The notes under the pieces were generated by a model, which saw only the letters and a program-made list of their open reading frames with translations, had not been told where the DNA came from and did no database searches. The translations under genes were made by a program, and so were the position numbers. Below are positions 10,707-19,786 of a stretch of DNA of 64,000 nt, piece after piece; position 1 is the stretch's first letter, and the number at the start of each line of letters is the position of its first letter. The stretch comes from CAVTWY01 sp963738615 (GTDB lineage Bacteria > Pseudomonadota > Gammaproteobacteria > Burkholderiales > Burkholderiaceae_C). The DNA is taken from positions 124,001 to 188,000 of the forward strand of contig CAVTXI010000001.1 in the NCBI GenBank assembly GCA_963738615.1. The letters are read 5' to 3'.

Positions 10707-11964
10707 TTACTTCTGGATCGTCGCCAGGAAGGCCAGCAAGCTCCTTGATGTTCTGGTCGTTCAGCTGTCCTTCCAGGCCGGCATGCCGAGGTCGTTGCGG
10801 CCTTCCTTGATCGTCTTGGCCGCCACGTCGCGCCACTTGTCGGCGTCGTAGCGCATCGACAGGCGGCGCACGTCGCGCTCGCGCACGGGCGACGCACCGT
10901 CGGAGCCGTGGCAGTGCGAGCACTGGTCGTTGAAGCGCATGCGCCCGGCGACGATCACCGGGTCGGTGTGCGGCGGGTGCTGCGGCGGTGCGTCGTTGCG
11001 GCCGTTGCCGCGGTAGCCGCGGCGGCAGGTTTCGCGGCGGTCGATGGCTTGTTCTTGTTCTTCGTCTTTCTTGTCCGCGGGCGTGTCGGCCACCGTGACC
11101 CAGCCATGCGAAGGCACCACGCGCGCCTGGTGCGACGACGCGGCAACGGCGCTGCGGGGCTTGGCTGTCCAGGCTCACGGCACGTGACGTCGGGAAGCCG
11201 TACTTCTCGGCCAGCGTGCGGATCTGCGGTTGCAGTTCGCCCAGCGCCTGATCGATGCGTGCCTTCAGGCCGATCGGCTGCCCGCGCGCACGCCGACGAC
11301 CACCTGACCCGAAAGGTCCATGCCGGTCACCGGCGTGATCTGCCAGCGGCCCTGGTGTTTGGTCTTGTTCTCGAAGCCGGCGACCGGGCCCCACAGCACA
11401 CCAACATCGGCTTCACCCTTCGCCAGCGCATGCGAACACTTCGTCGGCGTCTTTGTGAGTGGTGGTCTTGAAGCCGTCCATCTGCGAAAACACGATGTGC
11501 GGCGTGGTCGAAAACTGAAGCGCGATGCGCTTGTCTTTCAGCGACTCGAGCGACGTGACGGCCATGCCCGGCGCGGCCACCACGGCATAACCCACGTCAA
11601 GGAAGGCCGCGCTCTTCTGCACGCCGCGCGCGCGCCAGTCGGTGTTGGCGGGCAGCGCGAAGGTGGCGTCGCACTCGTCCTTCTGGATCGTGTTGCGCAG
11701 CGCGCGGCGCTGGTTGTGCGTGTACCACCAGACGAACTCGACCTGCATGTCGAGCTTCTTCGCCACCGCTTCGGCCAGTTCCACGTACAGCCCTTTGTCC
11801 TGACCTTGCTGGTTGCTGCTGAAGGGCAGGTTGTCGGGGTCGGCGCAGACGCGCAGCGTGTTGTCCGCCGCGGCGGCGGGCGCGGCAGCCAGGCGGCGGC
11901 CGCGACACGGCGTGCGAAGGCGCGGAAGGCGTGAAAGGCTCGGGTGCAGGAGGCGGATCGACAT
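10707..11964 (-). CDS. Periplasmic solute-binding protein (MxaJ/XoxJ-like) fused to cytochrome c (frameshifted)
   Basis: The N-terminal ~270 residues are a family-3 periplasmic binding protein: signal region, then LRVCADPDNLPFSSNQQ, KKLDMQVEFVWW, CDATFALPANTDWR, TPHIVFSQMDGF and DVGVLWGPVAGF. Proteins of this kind accompany PQQ methanol dehydrogenases as MxaJ/XoxJ. A Lys/Ala-rich linker (AAKPAAAATAATAATTHR) follows, then a c-type cytochrome with haem motif CSHCH and a candidate axial Met in LGMPAWKD. I see no start codon with a signal peptide between the parts, so one polypeptide is likely, though several breaks make this uncertain. The stop is TAA at 10707-10709, restored by removing one base near 10740. 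It lies directly downstream of the PQQ dehydrogenase and would accept its electrons. Confidence 0.72.
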
Positions 11965-12051
11965 TCGGTCTGGCCTTTCAAGGGAAATGAATTTGCGGGC
12001 GCTTGAAACACAAGGGGCGCCCCAGGGCGCCCCTTCCGTACGTGCGCTGCT

Positions 12052-13733
12052 TCAGTTCAGCTTGAACACGTACATCGTGCCGCCTTCGGGGCTGGCGGCG
12101 ACCATCTTCTCGCCCAACGCGCCGAAGAACGCCGGGATCGACAGGGTTCGACCCGACACCACGGCGACGTACTGCTTGCCATCAAGCACGTAGGTCATCG
12201 GCGCGGCGCGTGATGCCCGAGCCCGCGTTGAACTTCCACAAGCGTCTTGCCGGTCTTGGTGTCGAGCGCCTTGAACCAGCCCTTGATGTCGCCATGGAAG
12301 GCCAGGCCACCCGCGGTGGTCAGGATGCCGCCGCTGAACGGCAGTTCGTCCTTGTTGAACCACGCGGTTTTGCCGGTCATGGGGTCAAAGCCGCGAATGC
12401 CGCCGCCGTGCCCGCCCGCGCCGATCTTGCCGAGGTCGAAGTTCACGCCCAGGTAGAACTGGCCGCGCTTGTACTCGGGGGCAATGCCTTCCATGTCCAT
12501 GCACAGGTTCATCGTGGGCATGACGACCAGGCCGCTCTTCGCGTCCCAGCTCATCGGCATCCAGTTCTTGGCGCCGATCAGGTTCGGGCAGATGTCGGAT
12601 GCCTTGCGCTTGAAGCCAGGGCGCTTCGCGTTGCCCGCGGTTTCGATCGGCATGCCGGTCTTCATGTCGACGCCGGTGGCCCAGTTCACGCCTTCGACGA
12701 AATGCCGGGCCGACAGCAGCTTGCCGGTGGCGCGGTCGAGTACGTAGAAGAAGCCGTTGCGGTTGGCCTGCATCACGACCGGCGTCTTCTTGCCGCCGAA
12801 GGGCAGGTCGGCGAAGACCAGCTCATTCACGCCGTCGTAGTCCCAGGCGTCATGCGGCGTGGTCTGGTAGTGCCAGACGATCTTGCCGTCTTTCGGGTTA
12901 AGCGCCAGCGTCGACGCGGTGTAGAGGTTGGTGAATGCGCCAATTTCGCTCGAGTCATTCCCGCGCACCGCCGCCGACCAAGGCGCCGGGTTGCTGGTGC
13001 CGTAGTACACGAGGTTCAGCTTCGGGTCGTACGAGCCGATGTGCCAGGCCACGCCGCCGCCGTATTTGCCGCTGTCGCCCTTCCAGGTTTCGCTGCCCTT
13101 TTCACCGGCGCCTGGCACGGTGTGGGTGCGCCAGACTTCCTTGCCGGTCTTGGCGTCGAGGCCGACGATCGCGCCGCGCACGCCGTATTCGCCGCCGCCG
13201 AAGCCGGTGATGACGATGTCACCCACCACGGTGGGCGGGCTGGTGATCACCGAGCCCTGGTCGTAGTCAACGATCTTGGTCTTCCACAGTTCCTTGCCGT
13301 TGGCGGCGTCCAGCGCCACCACGTGGGCATCAAGACGGCCGACGAAGATCTTGCCGTCGGCATGGGCTACACCGCGGTTGTTCACGTCGCAGCAGGCGAA
13401 CTGGTCGATGCCTTTGGGCACGTCGGGCGAGTATTGCCACTTCACTTCGCCGGTGCGCGCGTTGACCGCGAACACGTTCTTCGGGCCGAACGACGACGTG
13501 ACGTACAGGGTGTCGCCGACGAGGATCGGCGTCGATTCCTGTGAGCGCGTTGTGCCCAGCTGCAGCGCGAAGGCCACGCTGAGCTTGCCGACGTTGCCGG
13601 TGTTGATCTGAGCGGCGGGGCTGTGGCGGGTGTTGCCCGTATCGCCGCCGTAAACGGGCCAGTCCTTGGCATGCGCGGCCGTCGCCATCGACAGCAGCAC
13701 GGCCAGCGACACAGATGTCACCAGTCTCTTCAT
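12052..13733 (-). CDS. Lanthanide-type PQQ-dependent alcohol dehydrogenase
   Basis: A periplasmic quinoprotein of about 560 residues with a Sec signal (MKRLVTSVSLAVLLSMATAAHA). It opens with WPVYGGDTGNTRHSP and shows the tryptophan-docking repeats of the eight-bladed propeller. The adjacent cysteines 114-115 (FACCDVNNRG) form the typical vicinal disulfide. Metal ligands Glu182 (GGGEYGVRG) and Asn248 (GTSNPAPW) are present. The catalytic Asp298 is followed by Tyr299-Asp300 (HDAWDYDGVNE); the extra Asp two residues after the catalytic one marks lanthanide-using enzymes (XoxF, ExaF/PedH), whereas calcium types carry Ala, Ser or Thr. Methanol versus longer alcohols cannot be decided. Two extra bases near 12210-12235 shift the last 60 residues. 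A strong ribosome site (gaggagac) precedes the start; it is the first gene of the minus-strand operon. Confidence 0.9.
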
Positions 13734-14065
13734 TCGGAGTCTCCTCGGGTCTGCGTTGGGGGTTCCAGCGCGGCCGGAGGCGACTCGGGTGGGGTGGTCG
13801 CTTGGGCTCGCCGGGTCGACACGCTGCGTGCGGGAATAACCTTGGCAGCGGACGACAGCGCGATTCTGCACGCCGACATCCGCCGACGACCCTGCGGCAA
13901 CCCCTGTGACATGTCACGGGCGTGTGTCAATGTGGCGCAGCAGATGTCGCAGAGTGTTGCCGTAGTGGCAACGCTGTCAAAACAAACCGCGAACACACGC
14001 GCTTGCGGATTCAGAGCAACAATCGCCGCGCGCCGCTCCGCGCGCAAAGGATGGAGACAAACGAC
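13734..14065. promoter_or_regulatory. Divergent promoter region between alcohol dehydrogenase and IorAB operons
   Basis: This 332-base region separates two divergent operons and holds no convincing gene. It contains a perfect 12-base palindrome GTGACATGTCAC at 13906-13917 and an inverted repeat GTTGCC-N5-GGCAAC at 13956-13972. Either could bind a dimeric regulator. A TTGACA hexamer occurs on the minus strand around 13975-13980, but no good -10 box follows at the proper distance. I cannot name the regulator. Confidence 0.45.
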
Positions 14066-14527
14066 ATGATCGCCTTGACCGTCAACGGCCGCGCCCGCAG
14101 CGTCGATGCCGATCCCGCAACGCCACTGTTGTGGGTGCTGCGCGAAAACCTCGACATGCCCGGTACCAAGTTCGGTTGTGGCATGGCGCTATGCGGCGCC
14201 TGCACCGTTCACCTCGACGGCCAGCCGGTCCGCTCGTGCTCCACGCCGCTGTCGGCCGCCGCTGGCAAGAAGATCACGACGATCGAAGCCATCGGCGCCA
14301 CCGCCACCGGCAAGAAAGTCCAGGAAGCTTGGAAGTCGATCGACGTGCCGCAATGCGGCTATTGCCAGTCGGGCCAGATCATGTCCGCGGTGGCGCTGCT
14401 CGAAGCCAAGCCGAAGCCCACCGACGCCGACATCGACGCGGCCATGAGCGGCAACATCTGCCGCTGCGGCACGTACCCGCGCGTGCGCGCGGCGATTCAT
14501 CAAGCCGCCGGCACGAAGGGAGCTTGA
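14066..14527 (+). CDS. iorA: [2Fe-2S] subunit of isoquinoline 1-oxidoreductase/aldehyde-oxidase type molybdenum hydroxylase
   Basis: A 153-residue protein with the two [2Fe-2S] clusters of the molybdenum hydroxylase small subunit: the plant-ferredoxin-like FGCGMALCGACTVHLDG with a further Cys in PVRSCSTPL, and the helical-bundle cluster CGYCQSGQIMSA ... NICRCGTYPRV. The N-terminus is short and leaderless, as in IorA, which is exported together with its Tat-carrying partner. ATG at 14066 follows a ggatggagac ribosome site; an in-frame ATG at 14051 is less likely. One base separates its stop from the large subunit gene. The IorA type lacks a separate FAD subunit and passes electrons outward, for example to a cytochrome. 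Confidence 0.88.
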   Translation: MIALTVNGRARSVDADPATPLLWVLRENLDMPGTKFGCGMALCGACTVHLDGQPVRSCSTPLSAAAGKKITTIEAIGATATGKKVQEAWKSIDVPQCGYCQSGQIMSAVALLEAKPKPTDADIDAAMSGNICRCGTYPRVRAAIHQAAGTKGA

Positions 14528-14528
14528 C

Positions 14529-16670
14529 ATGAGCAACCATCAAGACAGCAAGCAAGTCTCTCGACGCGGTTTCCTCCAGACCGGTGCGGCCGCGTCCGGT
14601 GCACTCATGGTCGGCTTCGTGCTGCCCGGTTGCGCCACGTCGGGCTCGTCGGGTCCCGTCACCAGCGCAATGCCCAACGCCTACGTGCGCGTGGGGTCGG
14701 ACAACACCGTCACCATCCTTTGTGCCCGTTCGGAAATGGGCCAGGGTGTTTACACCTCGATGCCCACGCTGGTAGCCGAAGAACTCGAAGTCGACCTGTC
14801 GAAGATCGCGGTCAAGGTCGACATGGCACCAGCCGGCGAGGCCTACATCAACGCGATGACCGGCGGGCAGCTCACCGGTGGGTCGACCTCGGTGCGCGAC
14901 GCGTACAAGAACCTGCGGGTTGCAGGCGCGCAGGCAAGAACGGTCCTTGTTCAGGCTGCGGCTAACCGCTGGAAGGTTTCGCCCGACACCTGCCGTGCGC
15001 AAGATGCGTTCGTGATGGGCCCCGGTGGGCTGAAGGCCAGCTACGGCGAATTGGCCGCGGACGCGTCGAAGCTGACGCCGCCGAAAGAGCCGAAGCTGAA
15101 AGACCCGAAGGATTTCCGCTACGTCGGCAAGCCGCTGAAGCGGCTCGACACATCGGCCAAGCTCGACGGCAGCGCTGAATTCGGCATCGACGTGAAGCTG
15201 CCCGGCATGTTGACCGCGGCCTTGGCGCAAAGCCCCGTATTCGGCGGCAAGGTCGCCAGCTTCGACGCCGCCAAGGCGCGCACGATGCCCGGCGTGAAGC
15301 ACGTGGTGCAGATCTCGAGCGGCGTTGCGGTGGTGGCCGACACCTACTGGCAGGCCAAGCAGGCGCTGGCCGCGGTCGCCATCAAGTGGGACAACGGCGC
15401 GTTCGCCAACGGCTCGTCACAAGGCATTGCCGATGAGTTGCGCGCGGCCACAGGCAAGGCCACGGCGCCGGGCTTCAAGAAGATCGGCGATGCCGACGCG
15501 GCGTTTGCCGGTGCCGCGAAGAAGGTCGAAGCCGCGTACGACATTTCGTACTCGGCGCACGTGACGATGGAGCCGATGAACTTCACCGCCGACGTTCGCG
15601 CCGACTCGTGCCTGCTGGTCGGGCCGACGCAGTTCCAGCAGATGGCGCAAGGCGTGGCCGCCGGCTTCTTGAAGATGAAGCCCGAGCAGGTGCAGGTGCG
15701 CACCACATTCCTGGGCGGGGGCTTTGGTCGTCGCGTCGAGATCGACTTCGTGCAGCAAGCGGTCGAGCTCTCGAAGGCGGTGGGCAAGCCGGTGAAGGTG
15801 GTGTGGTCGCGCGAAGACGACATGGCGCACGACTTCTACCGCCCGGCCGCGCACATCAAGCTCGCTGGCGGGCTGGACGCCGCAGGCAAGGCGGTCGCGT
15901 TCAAGTACGCGCACGCGGGCCCGTCGGTGACCAAGCGCATGTTCCCGGCGTTCGTGAAAGACGGCGTCGATCCGTTCATGCTCGAGGCCGCGCCGATCCC
16001 GTACGACATTCCGAACCAGACCGGCTCGGTGATGATCCATGACACGGGTGTGCCCACAGGCTTCTGGCGCTCGGTCTCGCACGGCCTGAATGCGTTCGCG
16101 AATGAGTCATTCGTCGACGAAATGGCGGCCGCGGCTGGGCAAGACCCGGTTGCGTTCCGCCGCGCGATGCTGACCAAGCAGCCGAAGTTCCTGCGCGTGC
16201 TGAACCTCGCCGCCGAGAAGGCCGGCTGGGGCAAGGCAGCGGCAGGGCGCACGCAGGGCATCGCGTTGATGGAAGGCTACGGCACGCACCTGGCGCAGGT
16301 GGTCGAGATCTCGCTTTCCGGCAACGACATCAAGGTGCATCGCGTCATCATCGCCGCCGACATCGGCACGATGGTCAACCCGAACATCGTCGAGCAGCAG
16401 ATCGAGTCGAGCGTGATCTACGGCATGGGTTCGGCGCTGTACGACGAGATCACCGTCAAGGGTGGCCGCGTCGAGCAGACCAACTTCCACAACTACCGCG
16501 TGCCGCGCATGAACGAGACACCGAAGATCGAGATTCACCTGATCGCCGAGGGCACCGAGCCCGGCGGCATCGGCGAGCCGGTCACGGCGCTGATCGCACC
16601 GGCGGTGGCGAACGCGGTGTTCAAGGCCACCGGCAAGCGGCTGCGCAAGCTGCCGTTGAAGCTTGCCTGA
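14529..16670 (+). CDS. iorB: Tat-exported molybdopterin-binding large subunit, IorB type
   Basis: A 713-residue intact protein. It begins with a Tat signal (SRRGFLQTGAAASGALMVGFV) and a cysteine (LPGC) that could be a lipobox. It continues with the molybdopterin-binding core: ARSEMGQGVYTSMPTLVAEE, FLGGGFGRRVEIDFV, GFWRSVSHGLNAFANESFVDE and, near the C-terminus, EPGGIGEPVTALIAPAVANAV, where the Glu of GIGEPV is the expected base. Tat export of a folded cofactor enzyme places it in the periplasm. Substrates in this group are N-heterocycles or aldehydes; being divergent from a periplasmic alcohol dehydrogenase, aldehyde oxidation is my preferred reading, but it is an inference. Confidence 0.88.
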   Translation: MSNHQDSKQVSRRGFLQTGAAASGALMVGFVLPGCATSGSSGPVTSAMPNAYVRVGSDNTVTILCARSEMGQGVYTSMPTLVAEELEVDLSKIAVKVDMAPAGEAYINAMTGGQLTGGSTSVRDAYKNLRVAGAQARTVLVQAAANRWKVSPDTCRAQDAFVMGPGGLKASYGELAADASKLTPPKEPKLKDPKDFRYVGKPLKRLDTSAKLDGSAEFGIDVKLPGMLTAALAQSPVFGGKVASFDAAKARTMPGVKHVVQISSGVAVVADTYWQAKQALAAVAIKWDNGAFANGSSQGIADELRAATGKATAPGFKKIGDADAAFAGAAKKVEAAYDISYSAHVTMEPMNFTADVRADSCLLVGPTQFQQMAQGVAAGFLKMKPEQVQVRTTFLGGGFGRRVEIDFVQQAVELSKAVGKPVKVVWSREDDMAHDFYRPAAHIKLAGGLDAAGKAVAFKYAHAGPSVTKRMFPAFVKDGVDPFMLEAAPIPYDIPNQTGSVMIHDTGVPTGFWRSVSHGLNAFANESFVDEMAAAAGQDPVAFRRAMLTKQPKFLRVLNLAAEKAGWGKAAAGRTQGIALMEGYGTHLAQVVEISLSGNDIKVHRVIIAADIGTMVNPNIVEQQIESSVIYGMGSALYDEITVKGGRVEQTNFHNYRVPRMNETPKIEIHLIAEGTEPGGIGEPVTALIAPAVANAVFKATGKRLRKLPLKLA

Positions 16671-17445
16671 CCTGCGTGGATCCCTCTCCCGCAGGGCGGG
16701 AGAGGGCATACGACTCGCAGCGTTGCTGCTGCTCGCGGGCGCAGCCACCGCCGCATCCGCGCAAGACCACGAACGCGAAGCCCGCTGGGACAAGCAGACG
16801 CTGGCCACGCTGTTCAGCGGCGAGGTGGTGCGCATCGAGCAGAAGAGCGGCCACCGCTTCCTTGCCCTGTACCAAGCCGCCGCCAAGCCGCGCGGCTCGA
16901 TCGTCATTGCGCACGGCCGCGGCTGGTCGCCCGACTACGACCTCTACGGCGAGCTGCGTACGCGTTTGGCCGAAGCCGGCTACTCGACGCTGTCGATCCA
17001 GATGCCGGTACTCACGGGCAACGCCAAGGTCGGCGACTACCTGCCGACGTTTCCCGATGGCGACGAACGCCTCGCACTGGCCGCGACGTGGTTGCGCCAG
17101 CGCGGCGAGCGCCGCATCGCGATCGTGTCGCACAGCCTGGGCGCCACGATGGCGAACCACTACCTCGCGCGCAACGAGAAGACCGACATCGGCGCGTGGG
17201 TCTTCATCGGCATCATCAACGGCCTGGAAGACATGTTCCGCATCCGCATCCCGGTGCTCGACATCTTCGGCGAGCGCGACTGGGACGTGACGCGCGTGGG
17301 CGCCAACGAGCGGCTGGCGCAGATCCGCAAGATCGAAGGCTCCGAGCAGGTGGTGGTGCCCGGTGCCGAGCACTTCTTCGAAGGCAAGCGCGACGAGTTG
17401 GTCAAGGCGATCACGGGTTTTCTCGACCGGACCCTGGCGCGCTGA
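16663..17445 (+). CDS. Exported alpha/beta-hydrolase, DUF3530-like
   Basis: An alpha/beta-hydrolase of about 245-260 residues with an N-terminal hydrophobic segment (IRLAALLLLAGAATAASA) that looks like a Sec signal. Family features: GSIVIAHGRGWSPD (oxyanion region), a nucleophile elbow SHSLGATMAN, an acidic residue in VLDIFGERDWD and a C-terminal histidine in PGAEHFFEG. The reading frame begins with TTG at 16663, inside iorB, and runs through the 16682-16706 hairpin; there is no ATG or GTG before the hydrophobic segment, so the true start is uncertain (ATA at 16708 may be a misread ATG). The substrate is unknown. Confidence 0.7.
   Translation: MPDLRGSLSRRAGEGIRLAALLLLAGAATAASAQDHEREARWDKQTLATLFSGEVVRIEQKSGHRFLALYQAAAKPRGSIVIAHGRGWSPDYDLYGELRTRLAEAGYSTLSIQMPVLTGNAKVGDYLPTFPDGDERLALAATWLRQRGERRIAIVSHSLGATMANHYLARNEKTDIGAWVFIGIINGLEDMFRIRIPVLDIFGERDWDVTRVGANERLAQIRKIEGSEQVVVPGAEHFFEGKRDELVKAITGFLDRTLAR
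16682..16706. repeat. Perfect 11-base-pair hairpin, REP- or terminator-like
   Basis: CCCTCTCCCGC at 16682-16692 and GCGGGAGAGGG at 16696-16706 are perfect inverted copies with a 3-base loop. It lies 12 bases after the iorB stop. No T run follows, so it is not a classic intrinsic terminator. G+C-rich hairpins of this kind occur as dispersed elements in beta- and gammaproteobacteria. It lies within the possible 5' end of the next reading frame, which casts doubt on that gene's start. Confidence 0.8.
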
Positions 17446-17505
17446 ACGCCCCGGGTAGTGGCACCATGCGGGCTTGTCGGCGCCTTTTTCTCGAGGAGAC
17501 AACCC

Positions 17506-17985
<480 letters not shown>

Positions 17986-18014
17986 TGTAGACCGCAAGCA
18001 CAGGAGAACCCCAC

Positions 18015-18809
18015 ATGTATGCCTTCGACTATCAGCGCCCCGCATCCACCGCCGCCGCAGCCGCCGCCTTCCAGGGCGACGCGCGCTACCTGGCCGGCGG
18101 CCAAAGCCTGGTGCAAGCCATGCGGATGCGCCTGTCGCAATCCGAGCGCCTTGTCGACCTGGGCGGCATCGCCGACCTTGCGGGCATTTGCATCGACGGT
18201 ACCAACGTCGTGATCGGTGCGATGACGACGCACGCCGACGTTGCTGCGTCAGCCGACGTGAAACGCGTGCTGCCCGCGTTGGCCGAACTGGCCAGTGGCA
18301 TCGGTGACGCGATGGTGCGCAACATGGGTACCCTCGGCGGCTCGATCGCCAACGCCGACCCGGCCGCCTGCTATCCCGCCGCGGTGGTGGCGCTGGGTGC
18401 GATCGTGAAGACGAACAAGCGCTCGATCCCCGCCGACACCTTCTTCAAAGGCCTGTACGAAACAGCGCTCGAACCCGGTGAACTGATCACGTCGGTCAGC
18501 TTCCCCGCCGCAACCAAGGCGGCCTACGAAAAGTACCGCCAACCCGCATCGCTGTTCGCCCTGGTCGGCGTCTTCGTCGCGCAGACGGCGGGCGGTGTGC
18601 GTGTGGCCGTCACCGGCTGCAAGGGCAGCGTATTCCGCGTGCCCGAGCTCGAGGCTGCGCTGGCCAAAAGCTTCACGCCTGACGCAGCGAAGGCCGTGAA
18701 GGTCGGCGCCGTGGGCATCAACAGCGACCTGCACGGCTCGGCCGAATACCGCGCGGCGATGATTCCGGTGATGGCGTCGCGGGCGGTGGCTCGGGCGGTG
18801 GGTCGGTAG
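18015..18809 (+). CDS. coxM: CO-dehydrogenase-type FAD-binding medium subunit
   Basis: A 264-residue FAD-binding protein of the xanthine dehydrogenase subunit M family. Visible motifs are the FAD-binding AGGQSLVQAMRMRL near residue 30, and MVRNMGTLGGSIANADPAAC, the TIGGxxxxxDPxxD-like pyrophosphate site with small changes. It passes electrons from the iron-sulfur subunit to the quinone pool or another acceptor. The ribosome site aggagaa lies just upstream. The partner molybdenum subunit expected between coxS and coxM is absent. Confidence 0.87.
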   Translation: MYAFDYQRPASTAAAAAAFQGDARYLAGGQSLVQAMRMRLSQSERLVDLGGIADLAGICIDGTNVVIGAMTTHADVAASADVKRVLPALAELASGIGDAMVRNMGTLGGSIANADPAACYPAAVVALGAIVKTNKRSIPADTFFKGLYETALEPGELITSVSFPAATKAAYEKYRQPASLFALVGVFVAQTAGGVRVAVTGCKGSVFRVPELEAALAKSFTPDAAKAVKVGAVGINSDLHGSAEYRAAMIPVMASRAVARAVGR

Positions 18810-18836
18810 GTCTGCTCTGAGATCCTTAGCGCCGAC

Positions 18837-19774
18837 GTGACCGAACCTTTACCGCCCGGTCTGCCATCGTCGGTCGACGCCGTCATCGACGCGCTGGCCG
18901 CGCACAACTACCTTTGCGACCGCCGCCTTGCGACAGCGCTGTTCCTGTGCCTGAAGCTCGGCCGACCGCTCTTCCTCGAAGGCCCACCGGGTGTCGGCAA
19001 GACCGAGCTGGCGAAGACGCTCGCCGATGCGCTGTCGACGCTGCTCGTGCGCGTGCAGTGCTACGAAGGCCTCGACATCGCGCAGACCGCGTACGAATGG
19101 AACGTGGCGCGGCAGATGGTCGAGATCCGTCTGGCCGAAGCTGCGCACGCGGTCGACGACGACGCGTCGCGCGCGCGGCTGACGCAAAACCTCTACTCGC
19201 GTTCGATGTTGATCGAGCGCCCGCTGCTGCAAGCGCTGACGCAGCCGCGGTCCCCGGTGCTGCTGATCGACGAACTCGACCGCGCCGACGAACCCTTCGA
19301 CGCGTTCCTGCTCGAGGTGCTGGCAGAACACCAGATCACGATCCCCGAACTGGGCACCATCAAGGCCACCGCACCGCCGATCGCGATCATCACCAGCAAC
19401 CGCACGCGCGAGATTCATGACGCGTTGAAGCGCCGTTGCCTCTATCACTGGGTCGACTTCCCCGACGTCGAGCGTGAACTCGACGATCGTGCGCCGCAAA
19501 GCGCCGGGCGCGGGCGAGCGGCTGTCGGTGCAGGTGGTCGAGTTCGTGCAGCGCATGCGCAAGCTCGACCTGTTCAAGGCACCCGGTATCGCCGAAACCA
19601 TCGACTGGACGAACGCGCTGGTCGCACTGAACGCCATGCAGCCTGGATCCCGACACCGTGCACGACACGCTGGGCGTGCTGCTGAAGTACCAGGATGACG
19701 TGGCGCACATGGGGCAGGGCGACACGGTCAAGATCCTCGACGATCTGCGCGCGAAGGCGATCCTCGACGCCTGA
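18837..19774 (+). CDS. coxD: MoxR-type AAA+ ATPase of the cox cluster (frameshifted)
   Basis: An AAA+ ATPase of about 312 residues: Walker A in FLEGPPGVGKTELAKTLA, Walker B in VLLIDELDRADEPFDAFLLE, sensor 1 in IAIITSNRTREIHDALKRRC, then HWVDFPDVERE. CoxD-type ATPases act in maturation of the copper-sulfur-molybdenum site of CO dehydrogenase and work with a von Willebrand protein such as CoxE. The reading frame breaks twice (near 19490 and 19645), each explained by an extra base, and ends with LRAKAILDA at 19774. The start is GTG at 18837. Confidence 0.85.
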
Positions 19775-19786
19775 GGCACATCGCCT

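Noticed and set aside
12210..13544. Open frame of 444 residues on the plus strand
   Set aside because: Antisense shadow of the PQQ dehydrogenase; composition is His/Arg/Val-rich without family motifs.
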